Both the position numbers and the translations under genes were made by a program. The notes under the pieces were generated by a model. That model saw only the letters and a program-made list of their open reading frames with translations. It had not been told where the DNA came from and did no database searches. Shown piece by piece: positions 1 to 11,996 of a DNA stretch of 64,000 nt (the stretch's first letter is position 1; every line of letters begins with the position of its first letter). Source of the stretch: Pachypanchax playfairii (taxonomy: Eukaryota; Chordata; Actinopteri; Cyprinodontiformes; Aplocheilidae); the NCBI GenBank assembly GCA_006937955.1, contig SSNP01000420.1, forward strand, positions 1 to 64,000, read 5' to 3'.

Positions 1-3000
1 ACACTTTGAGGTGTAATAAACAGTATTTTCCTACCTGTTTTCTGCATTTCTGAGATTTTCACCATGTTCTAAACATCTATAGCAAGTTCCCATGAGGTTC
101 CTACCATTTATGTGTGCATTTTTAATATGCACCCGACCCCATCATGACATACAGTAGTCTGCATTAGGATACAGCTATATGTACTGGAAGATCCCACTAC
201 ATTAGCAAGATAATGCAATGGATTTGTAGCCTATGTATGAGGTCAGTGTGGCTACTCCTACGTCAAAACACTTACGAGCAAGCCATGCTTGTGTAGTTGG
301 ACCCTATATTGTGGATACATACAGATGCCGATACGTTTACATATGCCATCACACCTTGACCTATTTACACTGCCACCACAATTGTAAACCACAACAACCT
401 TCCTATGAAAGATTTGTTTGTGCCCAAAACCATAGTGAACTTCTCACACCAGATTACATGAAATAGGAAGCACACTGCATTCTTAAAACCTGCCTGAAGA
501 CCTAATCAAGATACTCCAGTCAACCACCTCTTTTTCATCTCAATAAAAAACTACTGCAAAAAATATGGTGGTTGTTGGCATTTTTAGAGAGCTGTTGCAC
601 TGAGTGCCAAACTGAAATGCCAATATATTTTATTTTTAGAAGCATTCATTACAAATTAATTGTTGCAAAAGGGGACACAGAGCTGCTGAACTTGAATAAA
701 CTCTTTTTCAGACTCTAAATTTTAAGTTTTTGGCAAGTTCTAATAAGAAAAGTGTTTGCTATGCACTTATGCTTGAGTTAGTCAAATCTTTAACAAGTTA
801 TCAAAAACATTACTCCTCTGCAGATTTATTTAAATGTATTACTGTACTCTGTGGGCCTGAATATTACTAAGTGAATCACAGTGTTACACATAATTGACCT
901 GATTCATTTTAAAGCCAAATATCTGCACGTGACAGTGGTATTCAGATTGGACAGAAAAGGATTAGTTTGTAATGCAATAAAGAACAACCAGACATAATAA
1001 AAAATGTCTCGTCAAATCCGCAGACACAATTGTAACAACAAAACACAACAGGGTGAGAACAGTGCTGCATAAAGCAGTTTCTTAAAGTGTGAGTGCCATT
1101 TGATGCAGTTCATATTGATTTTTCCTGTCTGCTTATTTCTCCAGCATGCAGACACTCTCCGTGCCCAATCTGTGTCAGCTGGTAAACACAGACCTCTGAT
1201 TCAGAGTGAGGAGCCAGGATCAGGTGGAGACATTATTCAAAAGGTCTTTGTCTCATTCACAAATGAGAAGGGTCAAAGGGGTGCCAGGAACAGCAGAACA
1301 CTGAGACAAGGTGACAGGTGAGGAGTGGCAAGTGAAAACATCCATGCAGGGATGAACGCTTGTGCTGCTGAGGTGTCAGAGATAATAGGTTCAGAGGTAG
1401 GCCAGAAGGCAAATAAGAGACACAAACGCTAATCACAGTTACACGTAGCATGTAGTCCTATCAACAACAGCTCTTTCCTTCATCAACTACATGCACAGAA
1501 TAACACAAGTTAGGAGAATTGTATGTGGCATTAGAGCAAATTATATGTCTCATTTTCTGTCACAGTTTAGCTTTATCAGTACATATTCACCTCAGAGGGG
1601 ATGGGTGTCATGCACAGTTTTCCTAAGTAAAACAAAAGTGAAGAAACAGAACCTTCTAGTCCTGGTTTAAATCCACACACACATAAAATGCAAAGATTTT
1701 CCAAGTTAAATTTATTCTTAAAGACATAAAATCCATTGTTATCTATAGTATTTTTGTATCATCTATAGCAATCAAAGAATGACACTGTCTTTCCCCATTT
1801 TTTTATTGTGCTATAACCACAGTAATGTCTGGTTAGATGTACTCTGAGGTATTATGTTTGGTAAAAATAGTGGTATATATATATAAAGTCTTTTGCAGGC
1901 TTGATAGCTTTATCTTATTTTGGAATAGTAACACAGAATCTGTCTGAATAAAAGGAGTCTGGATTAAGAGTCGTGGTGTAGGTGTAGCACAAGAATATAT
2001 ATTATGTAAAAGTTTGACAAAGTAGATCACAAGATCAAAAATAAAATGGAAGTAACAGAGTGATGTATCAGTTGGAGTATCACAGAACAGTTCTAATCTC
2101 AAGCTCAGTTATCCAAAAGTGGACACAGGCATAAAAGTGCTACAGTGGCCGTCAGCCCATTAAACTGTCAGCTCCATTCAAATGGAACGAGAAGAGCCTG
2201 TCGTCATTAAAACCTATCTTACTGTGGCACAATAAAATGGGACACATTTTAGACTTCTGAGCATGATAAGTCATTGACTTGTAGGTAAAGGTATTCCTGC
2301 TAAAGTCAACTAGTGAGCAGTATGCACTGTAAGGATTTTTCTCAGACATGGTTAGAGCATATAGCTATACTCATGTGAACGAATTTTATTCCACATAAAA
2401 AAGACAGTCTTATTGTGAAAACTTACTGATGTTAAAATGTAAATGACTTCTATATATTTAAGTCTGAAGGAAATAACCACAAACTCCATCTTTGGTATGT
2501 ATTAAACATGAGTATTTTCTTATCAGTTGTATTACATAAAATACGCAGGAGTCCACAATGTTTTCAAGTCAAAATCAAGGGGAGTCATTGAGTGCTGTGC
2601 CAGAAAGAAAGAAGGAAAATAGGCTCCATCTTTTTTCTGCTTCTGGCTTTTACAACACACGTGATAGAATGTACTTACATCTGATTTGTTTACAGATTAA
2701 TTGTATTGATTTTTTTATGCTTAGAGCATCCATTGAACATAGTCTTAATTGAATCATCTACTTAAGCTTTTGCTTAGTTCAGGTGGATTAGTAAAGTCAC
2801 ATAGTTCTTGCTGATTTATTATTAATGCAAACTGTGGTTCCTCTGAGAAGAAGAAGACATTCTGCTTTTGGCTTCTTCATAATATCAAATCATCAGATTG
2901 CCCAAATGTGCTTTCAAGACAATGCAGGGGTTTAATGCAGCATGCCAATCCAGCTTGTGTTTTTCAATTAAAGTGCGTGCACATGGTTGAAGCTGTGGGT

Positions 3001-4818
3001 GGTTGACAGGACAGTAATTATAGGTGCTGCATTCTAGCTATCACTCTCAGGTAATGGCAGGCCTGTCACACTCACAGCTCTGATGGCACGCACATTAATT
3101 ACACCACAACTATCCGGACGATAAAACTGCACAGAAACAAACTGGAGAGTTCACGTTCACAATGTGGGAAGATGGTGAAAAAATAGTTCAAAAGCTATTT
3201 AAAGCTGTTTGAGACTCCATAAGCTGTAACATGTGGACAAGACGAATCTGTTTGTGTTGGCCAGTTACCGCTAATCATCTGGCAGAGAGAGATCTCTGTT
3301 TCTTAGAATAAAACAGGTTTAGACAGATACTTCAAACTTTTCCTACATGTTTAAAATTAAACAGGAAGACCATGAACACTTGGATACAAAGTCTTCAGAT
3401 GATGAAAATGGTGAAACTTCTGCTATCTTTGTTCAGTGAAAATGAAAAGGTATATTGTAGTCAGTTCAGTGCTGAGTAATGGAGTTGAACTCACATCAAG
3501 ATAATTATATCTAAACAAAACATATAGCACAAAGTGTTTTCTGAGCAGCAATCCACTTCACAGAATGTGAACACACCTCTTCTGAAGCAGATAAAATTAT
3601 CAAGAGAATAAATACTTTTCTTCTTTTACATGCAGCCTTTGTATCACTGCTCAGACAGACAGACGGTGATTGTGTACAGCTGAGTTTTTGTTAAGCGACT
3701 GAAATAAAAAGACAAATAAAGCATCCCAGACTAAAGCAGAATAGCTCAGGCACTGAGATGATAGAAAGCAAATTTTTGTTCTCTCGTTCTTTTTTGCAGA
3801 AGTCTGACTTTAGAGAAGTGTGATAAATTCAGTCCAAGATGGATGAAATCTCACAGGAAAACTGCACTGCTGCTCTCTACTCATTTTTTTCTTTATCTCT
3901 TGTTTGAGTTGCTTAAACTATAGTATAGCGATATTCTTAGAAAAAAAAAAAAAAAAAACACAGACACATAGGGAGGGACTGAGGAACGGTGTGGGGATAG
4001 GGCTAAAAAATGAAAAATCAGTGAAATGCAGAGACGGAGGAGAGTCTTGCACCAGCAGAATCAGAGGCACTTTAAAGCATCAAACAAAAACAGTGATTCT
4101 CCCAGCTGGGCAATTTGAGAAGAATCAGTGTGAATTGTGGAGGAGCTCCTCCTGGCATGACAAAGGCATGGTACCATTGTTCATGTCAGCAGCACTGCAC
4201 ATGCTACTTAAGCAAGGAGGAAACTAGGCTCAAAAGGGCAGGAGATGACAAAATCATATTTGTAGGAAGAAGGTGAAAAGAGAAAAAAAAGAAGTGTTTT
4301 TTCTACATTAACTTTCCCACGTTGAAATTGACCACAGAGCCTTTGGTCGATTGTCTCAATAATCTGCTCTGTTGACCGTGTTCTCAGCTCCCATCTGAAC
4401 ATTTAAATGTCCACAAGTAATCTATCTCGATCAATCAGACACCATTAGTCATCCTTCGCCTCTCCAAAAGAGAAAAAAGCTGATTATCACATTTATTGTG
4501 TACCATGGAGGATTTATAAGTTCTGCACAGGTTTTAACAAAAAGCAAATTTTACATTATTTCAAGTAAAATGTTCATAGTATTAGTCATAGTAGTCATTT
4601 GGGCTGTAAACATGAGTAAAAGTGTTCTCAAAGATCCACTATCACTGTAAGTTACAGAACAGACACACTAGACACGTGTGTGGATGCCAGGCAAGTTCCA
4701 GGAACCTGACAGCGACAGTGAGAGGGAGAACACCAGAGAATGATCAAGCAGCTAGCAAATAGCAAGATTCAGTGAGATGCATGTATGTTACCTCAAAGTG
4801 TTTTGGGCACTGTGCATA
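1..4818. other. Unique A+T-rich intronic DNA, no gene seen
   Basis: There is no recognisable protein, transposon terminus or RNA gene here. A run of about 17 A lies at 3942-3958. The stretch around 2930-3125 has mixed composition and several ATTA cores and could be a conserved non-coding element, but this cannot be shown from one sequence. Confidence 0.5.
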
Positions 4819-5515
4819 CACTCGCATAAAGGATTATTAGGAACACCATACTAATGGTGTTTGACCCCCTTCAGAACTGCCTTAATTCTACGTGGCAATG
4901 ATTCAACAAGGTGCTGAAAGCATTCTTTAGAAATGTTGATCCATATTGATAAGATAGCATCTTGCAGTTGATGGAAATTTGTGGGATGCACATCCAGGGC
5001 ACGAAGCTCCCGTTCCACCACATCCCAAAGATGCTCTATCGGGTTGAGATCTGGTGACAGTGGGGGCCGTTGTAGTACAGTGAACTCATTGTCATGTTCA
5101 AGAAACCAGTTTGAAATGATTTGAGCTTTATGACATGGTGCATTATCCTGCTGGAAGTAGCCATCAGGGGATGGGTACATGGTGGTCATGAAGGGATGGA
5201 CCTGGTCAGAAACAATGCTCAGGTAGCCCGTGGCATTTAAACTATGCCCAGTTGGCACTAAGGGGCCTAAAGTGTGCCAAGAAAACATCCCCCACACCAT
5301 TAAACCACCACCAGCAGCCTGCACAAAGGCATGATGGATCCATGTTGGACATTCTGTTTACGCCAAATTCTGACTCTACCATGTGAATGTCTCAACAGAA
5401 ATCGAGACTCATCAGACCAGGAAACATTTTTTCAGTCTTCAACTGTCCAATTTTGGTGAGCTTGTGCAAATTGTATCCTCTTTTTCCTATTTGTGGTGGA
5501 GATGAGTACATGTGA
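4819..5515 (-). pseudogene. Decayed DD36E Tc1-like transposase, 5'-truncated copy
   Basis: On the minus strand the reading frame 5324-4851 (157 codons) encodes the C-terminal half of a Tc1/mariner transposase. It includes the motif FQQDNAPCH with the second catalytic Asp and SPDLNPIEHLW with the catalytic Glu, 36 residues apart. Further upstream (5325-5480) the matching segment WSDESRFLLRH with the first Asp is still readable, but in another frame and after an in-frame stop, so the copy is broken by at least one frameshift and one nonsense change. The 3' end shows a Tc1-type terminus (ACTCGCATAAAGGATTATTA) next to a TA at 4817-4818. Similarity ends near 5515, so the DNA-binding N terminus and the 5' inverted repeat are missing. 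It belongs to the same group as the intact copy at 34.6-35.8 kb but to a different subfamily, since the termini differ. Confidence 0.9.
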
Positions 5516-8500
5516 ATTATACATTACTCATTATATGTACTCATGTATACATGTACATGACATTATAAAGGTTTATTTAAAAAAATGGGAGGGAAAGCAG
5601 ACAGAGCCAGTAGTATTTCAAAGATTTGTTTTAAATTGAAAGCAATCTACTTCCATCTTGTCCCTGTTTAAAATAGCCGTTAGCTCATAAATCGGTACAC
5701 AACTAATCTCTATTTCTCCAGATTTTAATCTTTAAGATGGATATCTCCAACAGGTAAGATATTTATTGCTCATAACTTCCCACCTCAGAAAATCTGTACC
5801 ATCTCTTTGGAGAAGGAGATTCCTCATTTATGCTTTAAAAAATGACCAGTTCAGGACCTAGAGAAGTTGTAGACATGACCGTGCCTGAGCATAAGCACAT
5901 CATACCAGTCTAATTCACTATGACAGTTATCTCTGAGTTCTGTATGCCTCACAACCCATGATCCTAAGGGAAGAAAGATATTGGGATTTAGAATAATAGA
6001 CCAAGTCATACAACCACATGAGGATTTCACATGAAGATGATGTCAAAGCCACCATGTGTGCTTCAACTGTACCATAAATATATATGTGTTATAAACATTG
6101 TATGTAGCCAGTCAAGATAAAAGTTAGCATGAAATAACTTTAGCATCCACAAGACAGGTTTAAATCAACATTGTGTTACTTTGGCATTATTGAATGAGTA
6201 AACAATAATTCTTTCTAACAGGTAATAATAATTATTATTAACTCTAACTGTAGAAGAGTATAAACAGAAAAACTGTTATTTTACAAGGCAATCTATAACT
6301 TTAACAGTACTTAAAAATGGTAATATTTTTTGTCATTTGCTTGAAATGCCATTGAAAGTGACAAAACATTTCACTGGGATCTTCACAGTTTTACTTTGCC
6401 ATTATTAAGAACATGTCTGAAATAGCAGTCTGTAATAAGTGCTACATGCTTTGTGCATCTTTGTTCCTGTGTCAACTTCTTCAGAGCCTGCAATTTACTT
6501 CCATTGTCTTTCTGACAACCAACAGGGTCGTGTACGTTGTCAAGGTATGGATGGTAATTGTCACATCATACAATGAAAAGTAACTTCAATCAATCTTAAA
6601 TTACCCATACAAACAGTCAAAAAAGGCTAAATCTGATGATTCTTTTGCATATACTGTAAAAGGTGGTTCAATTTATTTTTTATTGTTTATTCAGACGATA
6701 AGATTATCCTTGAGCAAGTTTCTGAAGGTGAATCCTGAACTGCAACCTTCAAACAAAGGACTTTTTGTTACATACCATCAGTCAGTAACTTTTTATAAAA
6801 TTTTAATGTACACAAAGTACTCAGAGCATAAACCCCAAAAGTTAGTGTGCTTTGTTAAAAAAAAAAAATCCCAATAGTTACAGTTGGTCTTTCTCTCAAG
6901 ACATCTTTATTGAACATGCAGGTTACAATAAAATACTGACATATAATAGAAACGTTCTGATGTAAAATGTATGAGAAAGTTGTAAATTATATGGTGAAAT
7001 GATGTAAAGTCACGGTTCAGTATCAGTACCTCGGTTTAGAGGATCACAGTTAAGTACAACTTTGATAGAACAGGAACGGGAAACAAATGCCAAATTTTAT
7101 TTGTTTGTTAACTTATTTAGTTTTCTTTATCATTTTACACAAACAATAAATTTTAATAAAGAGAACAACAAACCGACCATGTTAGCTGAGAAGCCCTAAA
7201 CTAGAAGGCCATGCACAACAAGACAGGATTATTCAGATAGTAATGAAATGTATCAAAGGCTGACTTTAAAGAAAAATCAAAAAACACACTGTCCTGACTT
7301 ACTGAACCACTTTGAATTGTAAACAGTGTTCTAAAGGCTTAATAAACTAAAATATATCACTCTTTTGATAAAAAATAAATAAATAAAATACAATTTGCTT
7401 CAAATTCCAACTTAGCTAAGACCTCATCCAAAATAGGCAATACCTAACTGAGAAACATATTCCAATGTGAAAAAAACTAGAAAGTTCACAGCTAGCTTCT
7501 TAGCTAAGTGAGTGCTGGTGTCTTGCGCAGGTGGTGCTAATTACACCTGTTGGCAGAGGGTGTTTCAAAGTGTGCAAATTACGACCCTTTTGGCAATCCA
7601 CACTCTTACCTCTTGCTCTTTGCCAGATCTCAACCTCTGCAATGCAAATCCTTTCCACACTCCACACACACTTCCACTAAAACTAACAGGTTGCTCCTGT
7701 CTGTCATCTGAATTTTCTAATTTAGCTTTGTTTTGGATTGTTGAATGCTTATGATAATATCTCTCTGTTTTACTTTTCTGGGGTGGCAGTTAGCAAAACA
7801 CAATTTACAGCCATGTGGACCCTGTTACAGAGAGCAATGTTCATCTGATGTATTTTTCATCCAATGGCACACACACACACACAAATCCTGGCATCTGTAC
7901 TGAGATGTTGTGATACTAATACATATACCGCTACCACACCAATAAACAAGACAACAGAACAGAACCTTTGTATGCAGTAGGTATGTTGTAACATGAACAC
8001 CATAGCGACATCTAGCATGTGGATGTTGTAGTTGCGGTTGCAGTTTACAGCCGTCTTGTTGCCAGGTTCAACAGTTCCACGTGCATTTTGATGCAGTGAT
8101 TTTTTTTTTATTTAAGTCCATCTATTGTAGCTTCACCTAAACTCACTCTGGTTTTTGATCTTCTCTAGTCGCTCCTCTTCAGAGAAGGATAGTTAAATCT
8201 CTGGGGCTCTGAATCAGTTGCTTGACTTGCCAACTTCACCATTTTCCACAATACCCGCCTCGGACTATTTACCATATTAGGCAACGTGTAATGGTGCCAC
8301 TATTGGCTGGGAGATGTAAACATAATGCCAGCGTTGTTCCCGTCAAAATCAATATTTTTCAACATTTTACTTCAAATACAATTTTTAAAGGACATTCTGT
8401 ACTTTCATTCTGCACTCCTCCAAACTCCCCGTGGAGGTATTATGTTGTAAAAACTATAGCTTTTTATGAAACTGTTCCACATTCAACCTTAAAGTAGTAA

Positions 8501-10058
8501 GCTATGTAGCTTAAGTGTGACACATAATACTCCCAGTTCATTAGAAACATTGTTTTAATCTTCACCCATTTGCCCTGCACCACCTCACAATTGAGAAGAA
8601 TTTCAAGTTTAACATATCTGTGGAATATGGATGCTAATATGTGGTTTCACTTTCACTCTTCAGGGGAGATAAAACACTTGTTCATATTTATGTTAAATAG
8701 ATGCAGACCAGATTGGTATACACCAACTTACTGTCATTTTTGTGAAACTTTTTCAGGGTATTTATCACCAGTGTTTTATAGTATGTACCCTAAAGAATGA
8801 GAGAATTCATAATGCACAAGAGGTAAATTAGCTGGATTGCATCTTTAGCTTGAACAATCGAAAACAGTAAACAAAAATCAATTACTGTGTGTAAAATGTA
8901 TGAACAAAAAACTGAAAGGCTGTTGGAGAAAATTTTCACCGGCTTTAATCACTCAGAAAATGTTGTACACAATATTTTGTAGCGATCCGGCTGAGGCAGT
9001 TTAACATCTTTAGACAATGTTCAGTCTTCACAGTTTTTTGTAGACTATGATTAACAAGACCATGTTTACATGTTTTTACCCACTCAAAGCTCTTGGGAGG
9101 CAATCAGAGTCCTCTGAATTTGATTAAACTTAAATTTGCTATGATACAGGAGAATCTTGTGAAAATTAAATCTAAGCTACCCATGAAAGTGTTTAACCTG
9201 AACTCAGAGCTGCTTATGATGCAGTCTCTCCTCCTGCCAACAACATCCACCATCTCCGTTTTGGTTTTGAGTAAATGTCTCTGAGATGCCAATGAGCCTT
9301 TGAATCTCCCTCCAGGGATTTTCATCCTTCCCTTCATTGAACTTATGGGCTTTCTTGCATGACCAAGCATCTCATTGTACAGCATTTGGATTTAGGTCAA
9401 GATGTTTGCTTGACTAATTTCAAAGCTTTTCTCAGTAGATTTCTCTAATTGTGAAGGATCATTGTGTTACCAAAACATATTCAGTCCTGTTATATCATTT
9501 AGAACAGAAGTTTTGTTCATAAGACTTCATGGATGACATCAAAGTTTTTTGTAATTTGTCTGATGGTCAGAGAGACACCTACAGTAAACGATACGTAGTT
9601 ATTTTTGTATTTCTACCAAATTTTCAAATGCAAAGTCTGTCTGAAACTGTCTTCATAAAATATTTGTCTCACTCTACACACCTGAACCCAATCCTCCTCA
9701 CAGTCATTGAGAAATTCTAAAATGCATGCAAATATTTAGTTTTACATTAAATAAGCACAATTTAACAGTTAATGATAGCATAACCCTTAGGCTGGGTTCA
9801 GATGTACAAAGAAAACATCTGTTTCTGAGCTGCAATGCAAGATGAATGTTTTTCTGGCTGAATTATTACCATTAAAATCAGATTTTTCCCAAAAATTGTG
9901 TCTTTCTCTGTGTTTTTTTGTTTTTACTTTTATATCTCTCTGCTTTGGCAGATCTTCACCACTTTCTAATTCTTTTTCATCTAATGTCACCCATGTTACC
10001 CACCTTAACATCATAAATCATGCTTATTTGTTCAGATCTTTTCTATGGAACCACACAG
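5516..10058. other. Non-coding A+T-rich DNA, nothing recognised
   Basis: No transposon end or protein similarity is visible. A short (AC)n tract lies at about 7868-7883. Small open frames, for example near 9.1-9.4 kb, resemble no protein I know and look like chance openings. Confidence 0.45.
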
Positions 10059-10185
10059 CCATCCATTTACTGAATCTGCTTCTTCCTGTTCAGGGTCACA
10101 GGGAGCTGGTGCCTATCTCCAGCAGTCGCTGTGCGAGAGCCGAGGGACACCCTGGACAGACCAGTCCATCGCAGGGCCACACATA
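10059..10185 (-). repeat. Dispersed teleost repeat A, first part (split by an insertion)
   Basis: This half of a common fish repeat carries, on the plus strand, CTTCTTCCTGTTCAGGGTCA and CACCCTGGACAGACCAGTCC. Two further copies are at 23608-23908 and 36605-36917. The family is recognisable by a block reading roughly 'tttctgcatggagtttgcatg' followed by 'ttctccccgtgc' on its sense strand. I cannot assign it to a named superfamily. The copy continues at 10833 after a 647-bp insertion. Confidence 0.75.
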
Positions 10186-10832
10186 TGCCGCTTTTCCCCT
10201 GACAGAACACGGTGCGGCTCGGTTCACTTTAGCCCCTGCGGACCCTTTTCCACCGCCTTTCTCGGGTCTTAACCGCGTCATTCCGCGCCAACCCGGCCTC
10301 TTTTTTCAGACCACCTCCTCGGTGGTCCGAAGCGGCCCAAAGCGGGCCCACACGCCCACCTGTCTACTGATTGGTCCAGTAAACTGCTACCAGTGACACG
10401 ACTACCTACGTAGAGGTAGCCCCTGATTGGCCCGGCTGTGTGTGGTGTTCACGTGGTGTGATATAGAAGCGCTCCCACAAAAGGCTTTAAAATAAACTCC
10501 CAGCAACCATACAAATATTTCATTTTAAAATACAATTGACTTTGGACAATGGCAACTTCCTCCACAAGAACCAAAAATCAAACCAACCAAAATGAACCAC
10601 AGACAGAGTGCAAAGTACAAAAACACACGTATATCCGCCATTGTTGTTGTTGTTTCACGCGCTGTGACGTCGCGGACAAAGACTTTTGCGCGCCACTTTT
10701 CATAGCCAGATGGGCACGCCCATATCCCCACTTACGTCCACTTTATGTTTCCACCGCCTCAAGCGAGTTGATCCGCGCTATACTGTACAGCTCTCAAGCG
10801 CGCCGAGCCGATTTGTCAGTGGAAAAGGGGCA
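10186..10832. mobile_element. Non-autonomous DNA transposon inserted in repeat A
   Basis: The element begins TGCCGCTTTTCCCCTGACA, and its other end, read on the opposite strand, is TGCCCCTTTTCCACTGACA: a 19-bp terminal inverted repeat with two mismatches. ATA is present on both sides (10183-10185 and 10833-10835), a 3-bp target duplication. Removing the element and one ATA restores the uninterrupted host repeat. The interior is GC-rich with CpG sites and has no transposase-like frame. A 3-bp duplication is compatible with PIF/Harbinger-like mobilisation, but the superfamily is not proven. Confidence 0.8.
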
Positions 10833-11046
10833 ATAGATAAACAACCATTCACTCACACATATGGACAATTTAAAGTTGCCAGTTGCAGGTTTGTGGACTA
10901 TGAGGAAACCAGAGTCACTGCAAAAAACTCACACATGCACATGGAGAACATGCAAACTCCATACAGAAAGGACACAGCCCAGATTCAAACCCAAGACCTT
11001 CTTGTTACAAGGCAACAGCTCTACCAACTGCTCCACCGTGCAGCTC
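10833..11046 (-). repeat. Dispersed teleost repeat A, second part
   Basis: This continues the repeat interrupted at 10186. It includes the plus-strand block GGAGAACATGCAAACTCCAT and ends in CTCCACCGTGCAGCTC. The order and orientation match the uninterrupted copy at 23608-23908. Confidence 0.75.
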
Positions 11047-11082
11047 TCACCATGTATTTTTTTACCAGGCACCCGGACCATT

Positions 11083-11183
11083 TATTTCTGACCTTTCCTG
11101 AAAATTTCTGCAAAATCCATCCCGAATTTTTTGAGTTTTCTTGCTAACAAACTAACAAATATAGGCAAAAACATTACTCCAGT
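11083..11183 (+). repeat. 3' fragment of the 'cttggcggaggt' repeat
   Basis: This is similar to the 3' half of the fuller copy at 58843-59102: TTTCTGACCTTTCCTGAAAA, then a 'ccatc...ttttgagtt' block, then AAAAACATTACTCC. The family is probably a short retroelement tail, RTE-like by my recollection, and the assignment is uncertain. Confidence 0.5.
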
Positions 11184-11255
11184 TGGAAGTTAATAAAAAA
11201 TCATCATTACATATTCTGTAAACCATCTTTACCTTAGACCTATGTTTTAGACTAT

Positions 11256-11340
11256 GTTTTATTATTAATTGGTTGATTTTTCTGTGAAGAGCCTTGAAAT
11301 GACCTGGCGCTTTATAAATAAATAAACTTGAAACTTGAAC
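11256..11340 (+). repeat. L2-type LINE 3' tail fragment
   Basis: The sequence ATTGGTTGATTTTTCTGTGA, then 'ctggcgctttataaataaat', then AAACTTGAAACTTGAAC, matches the 3' untranslated end of the LINE at 59289-61115. Only the last 85 bases or so are present, as expected from extreme 5' truncation during target-primed reverse transcription. Confidence 0.7.
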
Positions 11341-11718
11341 CTAAATGATCAAACTGAATGAAAATAAGATAAGTTGTCATTTATAATTAATATTAAAGCC
11401 AATCAATTCTATAAATGTAATATTCAGACTAGCAAACTGAGCAATTAAAATCTTAATCAAACTAAAAAACAGTGGAATGCTTCCTTCAGGTTAGTAGTAA
11501 GTCTTTGCCTGAAGTGGAGGAGTTTACGTATCAATGCATCTTGTTTATGAGTGATGGCAGGATGAAGCAGGACATGGACCATTGATTTAGGGCTTCATTT
11601 GCAGTGATGATGGTTCTGCTTCTGTCTGTGAAGAAGGAGCTGAGCTGAAATGGAAATCTCTTGATTTACTGGTCTGTCTACGTACTGACCCTTACTTATG
11701 TTCTGCTTCTCCTCCACG

Positions 11719-11996
11719 TTAAAAGAAGTCAACTGAGGTTAGGACATCTAATTAAGATGCCTCTTGGTTGCCTCCCTGTGGAGGTTTTTCAGGTACGTCC
11801 TACTGTAAGGAGACCCCCCGGCAGACACAGGACTTGTAGGAGGGATTATTTAACCTCTCTGGCCTGAGAACATCTTGGGATCCCACAGAACGAGATTAAG
11901 AGTGCTGCTAGAATGAGGTATGTTTGGGTTTCCTTCCTGAACCTGTTGCCCCACAACCCAAATAGAATAAGAGGAAGAAGATGGATGGACAGATGT
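11719..11996 (+). pseudogene. Rex3/RTE-like reverse transcriptase, C-terminal remnant
   Basis: The plus-strand frame from 11721 reads SQLRLGHLIKMP, LPVEVFQVRPT and RRPPGRHRTCRRDYL. It meets a stop at 11865-11867 and resumes in frame as EHLGIPQNEIKSAARM and LLPHNPNRIRGRRWM. This is the typical C terminus of Rex3-type RTE elements, which usually end in a run of GATG units; here the tail is ATGGATGGACAGATG followed by TATG repeats. Only the last 90 codons or so remain. No reverse-transcriptase core or endonuclease is present, so it is a 5'-truncated dead copy. Confidence 0.75.

Noticed and set aside
3942..3958. Poly-A run considered as a retroposon tail
   Set aside because: No retroelement body precedes it and no target duplication is visible. 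Left as a homopolymer.
9104..9385. Overlapping frames on both strands near 9.1-9.4 kb, considered as a decayed exon
   Set aside because: Neither frame shows a known motif, and no splice sites or repeat edges support it.
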